6,305 nt of DNA from an uncultured Eubacteriales bacterium (GCA_900313765.1 OMSN01000196.1:1-6305), one strand, 5' to 3'; positions 1-6,040 are shown, counted from the first letter of the stretch. Notes: generated from the letters alone by a model not told the origin. A program made the numbers and translations.

Positions 1-23
1 AACCCTTATTTCTCAAAAGGCGC

Positions 24-43
24 CAATTGTAACACAATTGTAA
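24..43. repeat. Direct repeat CAATTGTAA, 11-bp period, downstream of rqcP
   Basis: CAATTGTAA occurs at 24-32 and again at 35-43, so the two copies start 11 bp apart, about one helical turn. The same stretch also forms an inverted repeat, CAATTGT (24-30) and ACAATTG (34-40) around AAC. It lies immediately after the rqcP stop codon and in front of whatever minus-strand gene follows beyond position 1 (in Bacillota often yabP). It could be an operator, part of a promoter, or chance in an AT-rich gap. I do not recognise a known regulator site, and there is no U-tract that would make it a terminator. Confidence 0.3.
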
Positions 44-46
44 AAT

Positions 47-292
47 TTACAGGTACCGGAACATCTCCTGCGCCTCTTCCTTGCGTACAGTCTCAGCAAC
101 ACTGAGGATCTCCGCCTTCACAGAGCGGTTGCCGAAAGCGATCTCGATCACATCCCCCACATTGACCTGGGCGGATGCCTTTGCCGGCTTTCCATTGATC
201 TGCACTCTGCCGGCATCGCAGGCTTCATTGGCCACGGTACGCCTCTTGATCAGGCGGGATACCTTCAGATATTTATCCAGTCTCATCCGCAC
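47..292 (-). CDS. rqcP: S4-domain RNA-binding protein RqcP (YabO), ribosome quality control
   Basis: This is a single small S4 domain protein. In Bacillota RqcP binds the obstructed 50S-peptidyl-tRNA complex and works with RqcH in adding C-terminal alanine tails to stalled nascent chains. The N-terminal run RLDKYLKVSRLIKRRT is nearly identical to Bacillus subtilis YabO, including the arginines equivalent to Arg2 and Arg16 needed there for function; the rest follows the S4 pattern (GRVQINGKPAKAS, then VNVGDVIEI). The length, 79-81 residues, is normal. The start is uncertain. GTG at 292 lies 6 nt after an AAGGA (299-303), while the ATG at 286 gives the family N-terminus MRLDK but with 12-nt spacing. 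It follows hup by 84 nt with a hairpin between, and probably depends on the hup promoter. An out-of-frame ATG at 296 reads only seven codons and is too close to the Shine-Dalgarno to be used. Confidence 0.93.
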   Translation of the reverse strand: MRMRLDKYLKVSRLIKRRTVANEACDAGRVQINGKPAKASAQVNVGDVIEIAFGNRSVKAEILSVAETVRKEEAQEMFRYL

Positions 293-311
293 TCATCTTC
301 CTTTCTGACAA

Positions 312-346
312 TCTGAAAATAAGCGGGGCGCCTGCGCCCCGCTTAT
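312..346 (-). terminator. GC-rich hairpin with short U-tract between hup and rqcP
   Basis: A 12-bp perfect stem pairs 335-346 with 319-330 around the tetraloop 331-334. On the minus strand it is followed by only four T residues (319-316) and then CAGAT. It sits 31 nt after the hup stop and about 27 nt before the rqcP start. The shape is that of an intrinsic terminator with a weak U-tract. Because no promoter is obvious between it and rqcP, partial read-through (more HU than RqcP) is the likely outcome; it could equally protect the hup 3' end as a processing boundary. Confidence 0.6.
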
Positions 347-376
347 CTGTATACATATTCGATTCTCCGACTGTAA

Positions 377-649
377 TCAGTTCAGAGCATCCTTCAGAGC
401 CTTGCCGGCCTTGAACTTCGGGCTCTTGGAAGCCGCGATCTTCATGGTCTCGCCGGTCTGCGGGTTTCTGCCCTCGCGAGCTGCTCTCTCAGCAACTTCA
501 AAAGTACCGAATCCAACGATCTGAACCTTGTCATCAGCCTTCAGTGCTGCTTCAACAGTTTCAATAAATGCCTTCAGAGCTGCTTCTGCGTCCTTCTTGG
601 TCAGTCCAGCATTCTCAGCCATAGCGGCTACAAGTTCTGTCTTATTCAT
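377..649 (-). CDS. hup: HU family DNA-binding protein
   Basis: This is the bacterial histone-like HU protein, 90 residues, the standard length. HU dimers bind and bend DNA without strong sequence preference and organise the nucleoid. The opening [20 protein letters not shown] and helices to about residue 40 form the dimer body. GFGTFEV (46-52) begins the beta-arm region, [10 protein letters not shown] (58-67) carries the arm tip with the intercalating proline at 63, and [14 protein letters not shown] closes the fold. The ATG at 649 has an AAAGGAG at 657-663 with 7-nt spacing. A longer in-frame reading to 706 would begin next to the promoter and lacks family support. It is transcribed from its own strong promoter, as expected for an abundant protein, with rqcP downstream. 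Adjacent hup and rqcP genes are a conserved Bacillota arrangement. Confidence 0.98.
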   Translation of the reverse strand: MNKTELVAAMAENAGLTKKDAEAALKAFIETVEAALKADDKVQIVGFGTFEVAERAAREGRNPQTGETMKIAASKSPKFKAGKALKDALN

Positions 650-714
650 GAGATTACTCCTTTTAAAAAATATATTGACTCCTCTGTCCGTTTTCATTAC
701 GAACACTATGTCTA

Positions 715-743
715 CTTATATCTCCGATAACTGTATTTGTCAA
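715..743 (-). promoter_or_regulatory. Strong sigma-A promoter for hup (and rqcP)
   Basis: On the minus strand a perfect -35 TTGACA (738-743) is followed by a 17-nt spacer and the -10 TATAAG (715-720, five of six consensus bases). Transcription should start near 708, giving a leader of about 60 nt before the hup ATG at 649. It lies just downstream of the pgcA hairpin, so it makes hup-rqcP an independent unit. Confidence 0.85.
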
Positions 744-754
744 GCATACGAAGC

Positions 755-785
755 CCGAAACAGCCTTATTACAGGACTGTTTCGG
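755..785 (-). terminator. Hairpin after pgcA, probable terminator without U-tract
   Basis: A 9-bp perfect stem, CCGAAACAG (755-763) with CTGTTTCGG (777-785), is extended by CCT (764-766) pairing AGG (773-775) with one bulged base at 776 and a loop at 767-772. It begins 9 nt after the pgcA stop. On the minus strand the bases that follow (GCTTCGTATG) contain no T-run, so intrinsic termination would be inefficient. A Rho-dependent or 3'-end-stabilising role is possible. Confidence 0.55.
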
Positions 786-794
786 AGAAATGCC

Positions 795-2531
795 TTACTT
801 CAGCATATCGTCGATCATGGCCAGCACTTTCTCGCCAAACGCAGCGCTCTTCACATCTGCATCCTCAAGAGAATCTCCGACCACGCCATAGTAGAACTTG
901 ATCTTCGGCTCGGTTCCGGACGGACGCACGCACAGCCATGCATCATCAGTCAGCTCATAGTACAGAACATTGGACTTCGGAAGGCCGGTATCGGTCTCGG
1001 TTCCGGTCTGCATATCCAGGATCGTATCCTTCTGATAATCACGTGCCTTCAGTACCTTGTATCCTGCGATCTCCTTCAGCGGCTCTTCGCGCAGGGTCGC
1101 CATGATCTGCTGGATCTTCTGGAGGCCTTCGATTCCTGCAAGGCCGACGGACTTGATGTCATCCTTATAGTAGCCGCAGCGCTCATACAGATCGAGCATT
1201 GCATCCCACAGGGTCATATCCTTGGTCTTGTAGTATGCCGCAGCCTCGCACAGAGCCATGACTGCCACGATGGCATCCTTGTCACGGGCATGGGTTCCGA
1301 TCAGGCATCCGTAGCTCTCTTCGAATCCGAAGAGATAGGTTCCCTTCTTCTCATTTTCCATCTTCAGGATCTGGCGGCCGATCCACTTGAATCCGGTCAG
1401 GCACTCATACTCTGCAACACCATAGTACTTGCAGATCGCGTCTGCCAGGTTGGTGGTGACGATGGTCTTGATCAGCATACCGTCGGAGGGAAGGCCCTTG
1501 AGAGCTTTCGTCTGTCCGATCTCATAGTCTGCCAGCAGGCTTCCGGACATGTTTCCGGTCAGAGTATGGTACACGCCTTCCTTATCTCTGACTCTGACAC
1601 CGAGACGGTCTGCGTCCGGATCGGTTGCCAGGACCAGGTCTGCTCCGGTCTCCTCCGCGAGCTTCAGACCCAGCGCAAATGCTTCCTCTGCTTCGGGGTT
1701 CGGATAGGATACGGTCGGGAAATCGCCGTCCGGCTTCTCCTGCTCCGGAACAACTGTGACATTCTCGAAGCCAAGTTCTTTCAGAACTCTGACAGCCGGA
1801 ACAAGGCCGGTGCCGTGAAGCGGTGTGTAGACGATCTTCAGATTCTTCGCCTGCTCGCGGATCGCTTCAGGATGAAGAACATTCTTCTTCAGTTCTGCAA
1901 GATATGTGCTGTCAACTTCCTCGCCGATCACTACATAGAGGCCCTTGTCGATGGCTTCCTGCTTATCCATGGTCTTGCATGCGGAGTAATCCGTGATTGC
2001 CTTGACCTCGTCCATGATTCCGGAATCGTGAGGCGGTGTGATCTGGGCGCCATCTTCCCAGTATACCTTATAGCCGTTGTACTCAGGCGGGTTGTGGCTG
2101 GCTGTGATGTTGATGCCTGCAATGCATCCCAGGTGGCGGACCGCATAGGACAGCTCCGGTGTCGGACGAAGCGCGTCAAATACATATGCCTTGATGCCGT
2201 TCGCTGCCAGTGTAAGCGCTGCACATTCTGTAAACTCGTCATGCATACGGCGGGAATCATGGGCGATCGCAACACCCTTCGCTTCCGCTCCGACCTTCAG
2301 AATGTAATTCGCAAGACCCTGTGTCGCCTTCCGGACTACATAGATATTCATGCGGTTGGTACCTGCGCCGATAATGCCGCGAAGACCTGCTGTTCCGAAC
2401 TCGAGATCCATATAGAAACGCTCTTTGATCTCATTCTCGTCATCGGCAATCGCCTTCAGTTCAGCCTTCGTATCCTCGTCAAAATAAGGATTGCTCAGCC
2501 ACTCTTCATATCTTGCTCTGTAATCTTCCAT
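795..2531 (-). CDS. pgcA: Alpha-phosphoglucomutase (PgcA type phosphohexomutase)
   Basis: This enzyme interconverts glucose 1-phosphate and glucose 6-phosphate through a phosphoserine intermediate, feeding UDP-glucose, polysaccharide and glycogen pathways; it is cytoplasmic. The 578 residues match B. subtilis PgcA in length and order. FGTAGLRGIIGAGTNRMN at about 45-62 starts domain 1. The catalytic loop TASHNPPEYNGYK has the phosphorylated serine at 145. The metal loop DPDADR is at 304-309 and the sugar-recognition loop GFEESYG at 402-408. The phosphate-binding loop RPSGTEPK at 536-543 closes domain 4. All four active-site loops are intact. The ATG at 2531 has AGGAG at 2541-2545 with 9-nt spacing. 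It lies 112 nt after hisS on the same strand with no clear terminator between. A TATAAA at 2580-2585 has no matching -35, so co-transcription with hisS is likely. Phosphomannomutase side activity is possible in this family. Confidence 0.95.
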   Translation of the reverse strand: MEDYRARYEEWLSNPYFDEDTKAELKAIADDENEIKERFYMDLEFGTAGLRGIIGAGTNRMNIYVVRKATQGLANYILKVGAEAKGVAIAHDSRRMHDEFTECAALTLAANGIKAYVFDALRPTPELSYAVRHLGCIAGINITASHNPPEYNGYKVYWEDGAQITPPHDSGIMDEVKAITDYSACKTMDKQEAIDKGLYVVIGEEVDSTYLAELKKNVLHPEAIREQAKNLKIVYTPLHGTGLVPAVRVLKELGFENVTVVPEQEKPDGDFPTVSYPNPEAEEAFALGLKLAEETGADLVLATDPDADRLGVRVRDKEGVYHTLTGNMSGSLLADYEIGQTKALKGLPSDGMLIKTIVTTNLADAICKYYGVAEYECLTGFKWIGRQILKMENEKKGTYLFGFEESYGCLIGTHARDKDAIVAVMALCEAAAYYKTKDMTLWDAMLDLYERCGYYKDDIKSVGLAGIEGLQKIQQIMATLREEPLKEIAGYKVLKARDYQKDTILDMQTGTETDTGLPKSNVLYYELTDDAWLCVRPSGTEPKIKFYYGVVGDSLEDADVKSAAFGEKVLAMIDDMLK

Positions 2532-2643
2532 AACCGTATTCTCCTTTTTGTAATGGATTGCATTGAGTTAGGTCCTGCTTTTATATGAACGCATTCTCCG
2601 CACTTCCTCCCGGTCCGTGCCGAAGACCTGCCTTCGCATTCTG

Positions 2644-4014
2644 TTACAGCTGCGTGTCTGCGTAAACCTTCAGAATATCGGTATAGCCGCTCTTCTCCAG
2701 TGTTTCGATCTGGAACTTCGCATTCTTCTTCAGAGGCTGCACCACGACCGTCATACCTTCCGCACGCTCGGCCGCCGCCTTCCCAAACACCTGAGGCTGC
2801 ACCACGACCGTCATACCTTCCGCACGCTCGGCCGCCGCCTTCCCAAACACCTGCGTGACTCTGTCCGCTGCGCCTTTCATATCCACCAGATAGGCCTTCT
2901 TCGCTCCCGCGTCCCTGTCCTTCCAGTTCAGATCCTTCAGGATCGTAACGATCCGCTCGAATCCGATCGAAAAACCGCATGCCGGCGCATCCTGGCCGCA
3001 GAACCGGCCGACCATTTTATCGTAACGGCCGCCGCCTGCGATGGAAAATGAATAATTATCTATAGAGATCTCGAAGATCGTTCCCGTGTAATAGCTCATG
3101 CCGCGCACCAGCGTCGGGTCGAACTTCAGAGTAATGTCATCACTGATCATGGCCCTTGCCGCAGACAGGATCATCTCCATATCACCGGCAACGCCCTCTT
3201 CGATCACATCCGCGCAGGTACTGCCGATAAAGGATGCCACATCCCCGGCAGAGCCTTCCTCATAGAGGCGGAAGAAACCGACATACTTGTCCACCATCTG
3301 TTCGGAATATCCATTTGCAAGGAGTTCCTCCCTGACACCGTCCAGACCGATCTTATCCATCTTGTCGAGGATGATGAATACATCATCATACTGCTCCTCA
3401 GAAAATCCCGCGCTTCTGGCCATCGCACGGAGGATCCGGCGGTCTCCGATATGAACGGTGAACCCGGAGACTCCCACTTCCGCAAAGATGCTGTGAAGCG
3501 CACCGGATGTGGCGGCGATCAGCTCGATCTCAGCCATCACGGAAGGATCTCCGATGATATCGATGTCACACTGGGTGAACTGACGGAAGCGTCCCTTCTG
3601 CGGACGGTCCGCACGGAATACATTGCCGATCTGCAGTGCCTTGAAGGGAGTCGGCAGTTCGTTCTTATGGCAGGAATAATAGCGGCACAGCGGAACCGTC
3701 AGATCATAGCGAAGCGCACTGTCCGCAAGTTCGGTACCGGCTGCATCGCTGAGCATGTCTGCACTCCCGCGCACTTTCCCCAGAGCCTTCTCCAGCTCAC
3801 GCCCTCTCTTCTCAACCTTGAAGATGAGCTTCTCGTTCTCTCCTCCGTTTTTCCCCGTCAGGTTCTCTATATGTTCCATGACCGGAGTCTCGATCTCGGT
3901 GAAACCGTACTTTGCATAGGTGTCCCGGATGATCCCAAGCACATGCTCCCGAAGGACCATATCCTCGGGAAGAAAATCCTGCATGCCCTTAACCGGTGTC
4001 TGAATGAATTTCAT
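2644..4014 (-). CDS. hisS: Histidyl-tRNA synthetase with duplicated segment in anticodon-binding domain
   Basis: This class II synthetase charges tRNA-His with histidine and acts as a cytoplasmic dimer. The catalytic core is complete: TPVMEHIENL (43-52) in the motif 1 region, LRYDLTVPLCRY (101-112), motif 2 FRADRPQKGRFRQFTQCD (133-150), the HisA motif LVRGMSYYTG (302-311) with the catalytic arginine at 304, and AGGGRYD (326-332) through GFSIGFERI (347-355) covering HisB and motif 3. LRYDLTVP and LDKMDKIGLDGVREEL resemble the eukaryote/Bacteroidetes-like subtype rather than the E. coli LRPEGT type. The C-terminal anticodon-binding domain carries an exact 20-residue repeat, 388-407 and 408-427, encoded by a perfect 60-bp tandem duplication; without it the protein would be 436 residues. 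The C-terminus is short, ending soon after the strand YTDILKVY. ATG at 4014 has AAAGG at 4022-4026 (spacing 7). The gene has its own promoter after cca and probably continues into pgcA. Confidence 0.95.
   Translation of the reverse strand: MKFIQTPVKGMQDFLPEDMVLREHVLGIIRDTYAKYGFTEIETPVMEHIENLTGKNGGENEKLIFKVEKRGRELEKALGKVRGSADMLSDAAGTELADSALRYDLTVPLCRYYSCHKNELPTPFKALQIGNVFRADRPQKGRFRQFTQCDIDIIGDPSVMAEIELIAATSGALHSIFAEVGVSGFTVHIGDRRILRAMARSAGFSEEQYDDVFIILDKMDKIGLDGVREELLANGYSEQMVDKYVGFFRLYEEGSAGDVASFIGSTCADVIEEGVAGDMEMILSAARAMISDDITLKFDPTLVRGMSYYTGTIFEISIDNYSFSIAGGGRYDKMVGRFCGQDAPACGFSIGFERIVTILKDLNWKDRDAGAKKAYLVDMKGAADRVTQVFGKAAAERAEGMTVVVQPQVFGKAAAERAEGMTVVVQPLKKNAKFQIETLEKSGYTDILKVYADTQL
2733..2853. 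repeat. Perfect 60-bp tandem duplication within hisS
   Basis: Positions 2734-2793 and 2794-2853 are identical base for base; identity runs 61 bp when 2733 is compared with 2793. The unit length is a multiple of three, so the reading frame is kept and the 20 residues QVFGKAAAER...VVVQP are repeated head to tail. No silent differences have accumulated, which suggests a recent event (replication slippage, unequal recombination or an assembly artefact). The flanks at each edge share only one base beyond the unit, so no long microhomology remains visible. Confidence 0.98.
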
Positions 4015-4110
4015 GTGTATGCCTTTCTAACTGTTTTGGAATGTTCGCCGCACCGCATACCTGCGTCAGACAGATGCGAAACGTATGACGACAGCATGGT
4101 ATCGGGCGAC
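4015..4110 (-). promoter_or_regulatory. hisS leader, about 95 nt, structured, no T-box
   Basis: From the predicted start near 4110 to the hisS ATG the leader is about 95 nt. It holds a stem in which ATGCG (4074-4078) pairs CGCAT (4054-4058), and CAG (4071-4073) pairs CTG (4061-4063), with a 2-nt bulge and a 7-nt loop. The flanking TTCGC/GCGAA bases (4076-4080 and 4046-4050) can also pair, competing with or extending it. Many Bacillota synthetase genes have a T-box, but the conserved AGGGTGGNACCGCG element is absent and the leader is too short. An in-frame-free reading from 4112 contains two His codons and ends in a TGA overlapping the hisS ATG, but shows no ribosome binding site. Confidence 0.4.
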
Positions 4111-4116
4111 ATGTAA

Positions 4117-4145
4117 AGTATACCCTTTATTGAAGGGACTGACAA
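4117..4145 (-). promoter_or_regulatory. Sigma-A promoter for hisS (probably hisS-pgcA)
   Basis: On the minus strand the -35 TTGTCA (4140-4145, five of six consensus bases) is followed by a 17-nt spacer and the -10 TATACT (4117-4122, five of six). The -35 begins only 10 nt beyond the cca stop. The spacer contains a short inverted repeat, CCCTT (4123-4127) with AAGGG (4133-4137), lying entirely between the two hexamers. This could be a repressor site or merely chance. Confidence 0.75.
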
Positions 4146-4155
4146 GGATACTTCT

Positions 4156-5502
4156 TTAAACCTCTTTCTCCAGGGCCATCGCAAGAAGCACATCCTTCTC
4201 ATTTGCCGAAGGATCTTTCAATACCCGGTCAAAAAGCATCCCCAGGATCTCTCCGATCCGCTTTCCTCTGGGAATCCCTGCTGCGATCAGGTCATCCCCT
4301 GTCACTGCCAGTGTCTTCAGCGACAGGCAGTCGCCTCTCTCCAGGATCCGGTGATAGATTGCCTCCACTTCGTCCATATAAATGAACTTCCTCGCCTGCA
4401 CCTCCTGATTCTGTCCGCCGATATCCGCCCGTTTGACTTTCAGGAAGGTGGGGAACAGATCCTCGCCGATCTGTACAACAGCGCGACGCACGCCTTCGTC
4501 AGACAGTTCCGGATACAGGGAATGGTTCTTCACCAGCTGTATGACGGTTCTCTCTGTCGCCTTGTCATATTTCAGTCTCTCCAGAACCTGCCTGGCAACC
4601 ACTGCGCCCGGTGCTGCATGGCCGTGATAGTGGAACACGCCGTCAGGAGTCCGTGTCTGACAGAGCGGTTTGCCGGTGTCATGGAGCAGCATGGTCAGGC
4701 GGAGTATGCGCTCCGGCTCCGATGCCATCAGTGTCCGGATCGTATGCTCACCCACCGTAATTTTATGGTGGGCATTGTTCTGCACCGCCTCCATCTCCGC
4801 GTCGAATTCCGGCAGGACGACCTTCGTGATGCCGCATTCCCATGCCAGACGGATCATCTCCGGGTGCGGAGAGACCAGAAGCTTCTCGAGTTCTGTCCGG
4901 ATCCGCTCTGCACTCACCATGGCAAGCGACGGCGCCATGGCAGCAGCCGCCTCCTTCGTCGCCGGATCCAGTTCATATCCCAGTTTTGCACAGAAGCGCA
5001 CCGCACGGAAGATCCGCAGCGCATCCTCCGTAAAACGCTCCCGGGGATCCCCCACGCACCGTACGACCCTCTGCCGGAGATCTTCCATGCCGCCGAACAG
5101 ATCAATGAGACCGTCCCTGTCATTGTAGGCCATTGCATTGATTGTAAAGTCACGCCGTTTCAGGTCTTCCTCGAGGCTGGTCGTAAAACTCACATTGTCC
5201 GGATGCCTGTGGTCTGCGTAATCCCCGTCGATCCGGAACGTGGTGACTTCCACACTCTCACCGTCCATCCGGACTGTGACAGTGCCATGCTCGATCCCTG
5301 TATCGATCGTTCTTCGAAAGGCGTCCCGCACCTGCTGCGGCGTTGCGCTGGTCGTGATATCCCAGTCATCCGGAGTCAGACCGATCACGCTGTCACGCAC
5401 GCAGCCTCCGACCACATATGCCTCATAGCCACACTCATGCAGCCGGTGCAGCACTTTGCCCGCCGGCCTGGGTATATCGATCTTCTGTCTGCTGTCTGTC
5501 AT
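4156..5502 (-). CDS. cca: CCA tRNA nucleotidyltransferase with HD domain
   Basis: This enzyme adds or repairs the 3'-terminal CCA of tRNAs without a nucleic acid template; it is cytoplasmic. It is a class II nucleotidyltransferase of 448 residues. The head domain has AYVVGGCVRD (28-37) followed by the catalytic carboxylates D46 and D48 in PDDWDI. Next come VEVTTFRIDGDYADHRHP (84-101), RRDFTINAMA (116-125), GDPRERFTEDALRIFRAVRF (151-170) and the ERIRTELEK helix (199-207), the ordinary motif order. The C-terminal half carries an HD-type phosphohydrolase fold: EH at 252-253, LLHDTGKP (272-279), HYHGH (291-295) and KNH (325-327). Such domains in relatives have phosphatase or phosphodiesterase activity. 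ATG at 5502 has an AGGAGAG with CTCCT at 5514-5518 (spacing 11). Whether it is a full CCA enzyme or an A-adding partner enzyme cannot be settled by eye; with no second homologue visible here, a full CCA enzyme is the default. Confidence 0.95.
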   Translation of the reverse strand: MTDSRQKIDIPRPAGKVLHRLHECGYEAYVVGGCVRDSVIGLTPDDWDITTSATPQQVRDAFRRTIDTGIEHGTVTVRMDGESVEVTTFRIDGDYADHRHPDNVSFTTSLEEDLKRRDFTINAMAYNDRDGLIDLFGGMEDLRQRVVRCVGDPRERFTEDALRIFRAVRFCAKLGYELDPATKEAAAAMAPSLAMVSAERIRTELEKLLVSPHPEMIRLAWECGITKVVLPEFDAEMEAVQNNAHHKITVGEHTIRTLMASEPERILRLTMLLHDTGKPLCQTRTPDGVFHYHGHAAPGAVVARQVLERLKYDKATERTVIQLVKNHSLYPELSDEGVRRAVVQIGEDLFPTFLKVKRADIGGQNQEVQARKFIYMDEVEAIYHRILERGDCLSLKTLAVTGDDLIAAGIPRGKRIGEILGMLFDRVLKDPSANEKDVLLAMALEKEV

Positions 5503-5630
5503 CTTTCAAGTCTCTCCTGCATAAGCAATTCATTTTGAAAGGTCTGTTTTGCGACATCGATTTGCAACATGTAAGATCATATCTGCAATTTATTCATTCT
5601 CCGGATTTTATGGTGAAAATAAAGCTGTTT

Positions 5631-5659
5631 ACTCTATTTTTTCCGGATAACATTGCCAA
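5631..5659 (-). promoter_or_regulatory. Weak candidate promoter for cca
   Basis: On the minus strand TTGGCA (5654-5659, five of six -35 bases) is followed by a 17-nt spacer and TAGAGT (5631-5636, only four of six -10 bases). It would give a cca leader of about 120 nt. The match is modest and AT-rich DNA offers many such matches, so this is a suggestion only. Confidence 0.25.
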
Positions 5660-5728
5660 CTTGCACAAGAATATCGCATATTAAGTTTTTGTTTTCGTGA
5701 AATTGGGCAACCATCGCCTTTTTTACGG

Positions 5729-5758
5729 TTGACATATTATAGAGCCGGGCGATATAAT
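5729..5758 (+). promoter_or_regulatory. Consensus sigma-A promoter for the cold-shock gene
   Basis: Both hexamers are perfect: TTGACA at 5729-5734 and TATAAT at 5753-5758, with an 18-nt spacer. A T-tract at 5719-5724 just upstream could act as an UP-like element. Transcription should begin near 5765. A promoter of this strength fits an abundantly expressed cold-shock protein. ATCGCC (5713-5718) and GGCGAT (5748-5753) form an inverted repeat flanking the -35, possibly by chance. Confidence 0.88.
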
Positions 5759-5764
5759 CAATCC

Positions 5765-5823
5765 GCAATCAAGATTGGTGGCAGACATCAATCTATGTTT
5801 TTTTTATATATGGAGGTCCCGTA
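5765..5823 (+). promoter_or_regulatory. csp 5' leader with alternative hairpins
   Basis: The predicted leader is about 59 nt. GATTG at 5773-5777 can pair with CAATC upstream (5766-5770, tight loop) or with CAATC downstream (5789-5793, 11-nt loop; six pairs counting 5772 with 5794), so the two pairings exclude each other. A run of eight T residues then leads into a strong GGAGGT Shine-Dalgarno (5812-5817) 6 nt before the ATG. Cold-shock mRNAs commonly have regulatory leaders; this one is short, and the switch is an inference from base pairing alone. Confidence 0.4.
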
Positions 5824-6021
5824 ATGAAGGGTACAGTTAAGTGGTTCAACGCAGAAAAAGGCTATGGATTCATCACAGGTGAAGACGGAAAGGATGTATT
5901 TGTTCACTTCTCCGCTATTCAGGGCGAAGGATTCAAGACACTGGACGAAGGCCAGAGTGTTACGTATGATCTGACCGAGGGTCAGCGCGGAATGCAGGCA
6001 TCTAACGTTGTCAAGGAGTGA
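5824..6021 (+). CDS. csp: Cold-shock protein (CspA/CspB family)
   Basis: This small cytoplasmic single-stranded nucleic-acid-binding protein is an RNA chaperone that melts mRNA structure, typically at low temperature or during growth-phase changes. The 65 residues form one cold-shock domain of normal length. [17 protein letters not shown] carries the aromatic W8 and F9 and the RNP1 motif (KGYGFI, 12-17). DVFVHFSAI carries RNP2 (VFVHF, 25-29), and [15 protein letters not shown] with ASNV follows the standard strand pattern. The ATG at 5824 is preceded by GGAGGT with 6-nt spacing. It is a one-gene unit with its own consensus promoter, leader and terminator, divergent from cca. The paralogue letter cannot be assigned from sequence alone. 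Confidence 0.98.
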   Translation: MKGTVKWFNAEKGYGFITGEDGKDVFVHFSAIQGEGFKTLDEGQSVTYDLTEGQRGMQASNVVKE

Positions 6022-6040
6022 TTCCACAGACACCTTTTCT

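Larger units (their letters stand above)
5503..5823. other. AT-rich intergenic region between divergent cca and csp
   Basis: This 321-bp gap carries the start regions of both divergent genes and no open reading frame that I can support. It is much richer in A and T than the flanking genes. The right end holds the csp promoter and leader. The left two thirds should contain the cca promoter and a 5' leader for cca, but only one weak candidate is visible. TCCGGA occurs at 5600-5605 and 5642-5647, and again at 6135-6140 beyond csp, with no evident meaning. Confidence 0.7.

Noticed and set aside
377..706. Longer hup reading with a 19-residue N-terminal extension
   Set aside because: The upstream start lies at about the predicted transcription start and has no Shine-Dalgarno, while the ATG at 649 has an ideal one and gives the standard 90-residue HU.
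528..2588. A 686-codon open frame on the plus strand covering all of pgcA
   Set aside because: It is exactly antisense to a gene with four intact catalytic motifs, overlaps hup as well, is rich in Cys, Ile, Leu and Arg without domain pattern, and has no ribosome site; it is a codon-bias shadow.
2621..2636. CGAAG/CTTCG hairpin between hisS and pgcA
   Set aside because: Only a 5-bp stem with no T-run on either strand; not credible as a terminator.
2617..3051. Plus-strand and alternative minus-strand frames showing a repeated peptide around 2733-2853
   Set aside because: They only mirror the 60-bp tandem duplication in hisS; the hisS frame explains the region.
4015..4116. T-box riboswitch in front of hisS
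   Set aside because: The leader is under 100 nt and lacks the conserved T-box sequence and a specifier stem, so a T-box cannot be supported.
4351..5538. A 395-codon open frame on the plus strand antisense to cca
   Set aside because: The cca protein has the complete family motif set; the antisense product is rich in His, Arg and Cys with no recognisable domain or start signal.
5788..6033. An 81-codon minus-strand frame over csp
   Set aside because: It is antisense to a textbook cold-shock domain and has no initiation signal.
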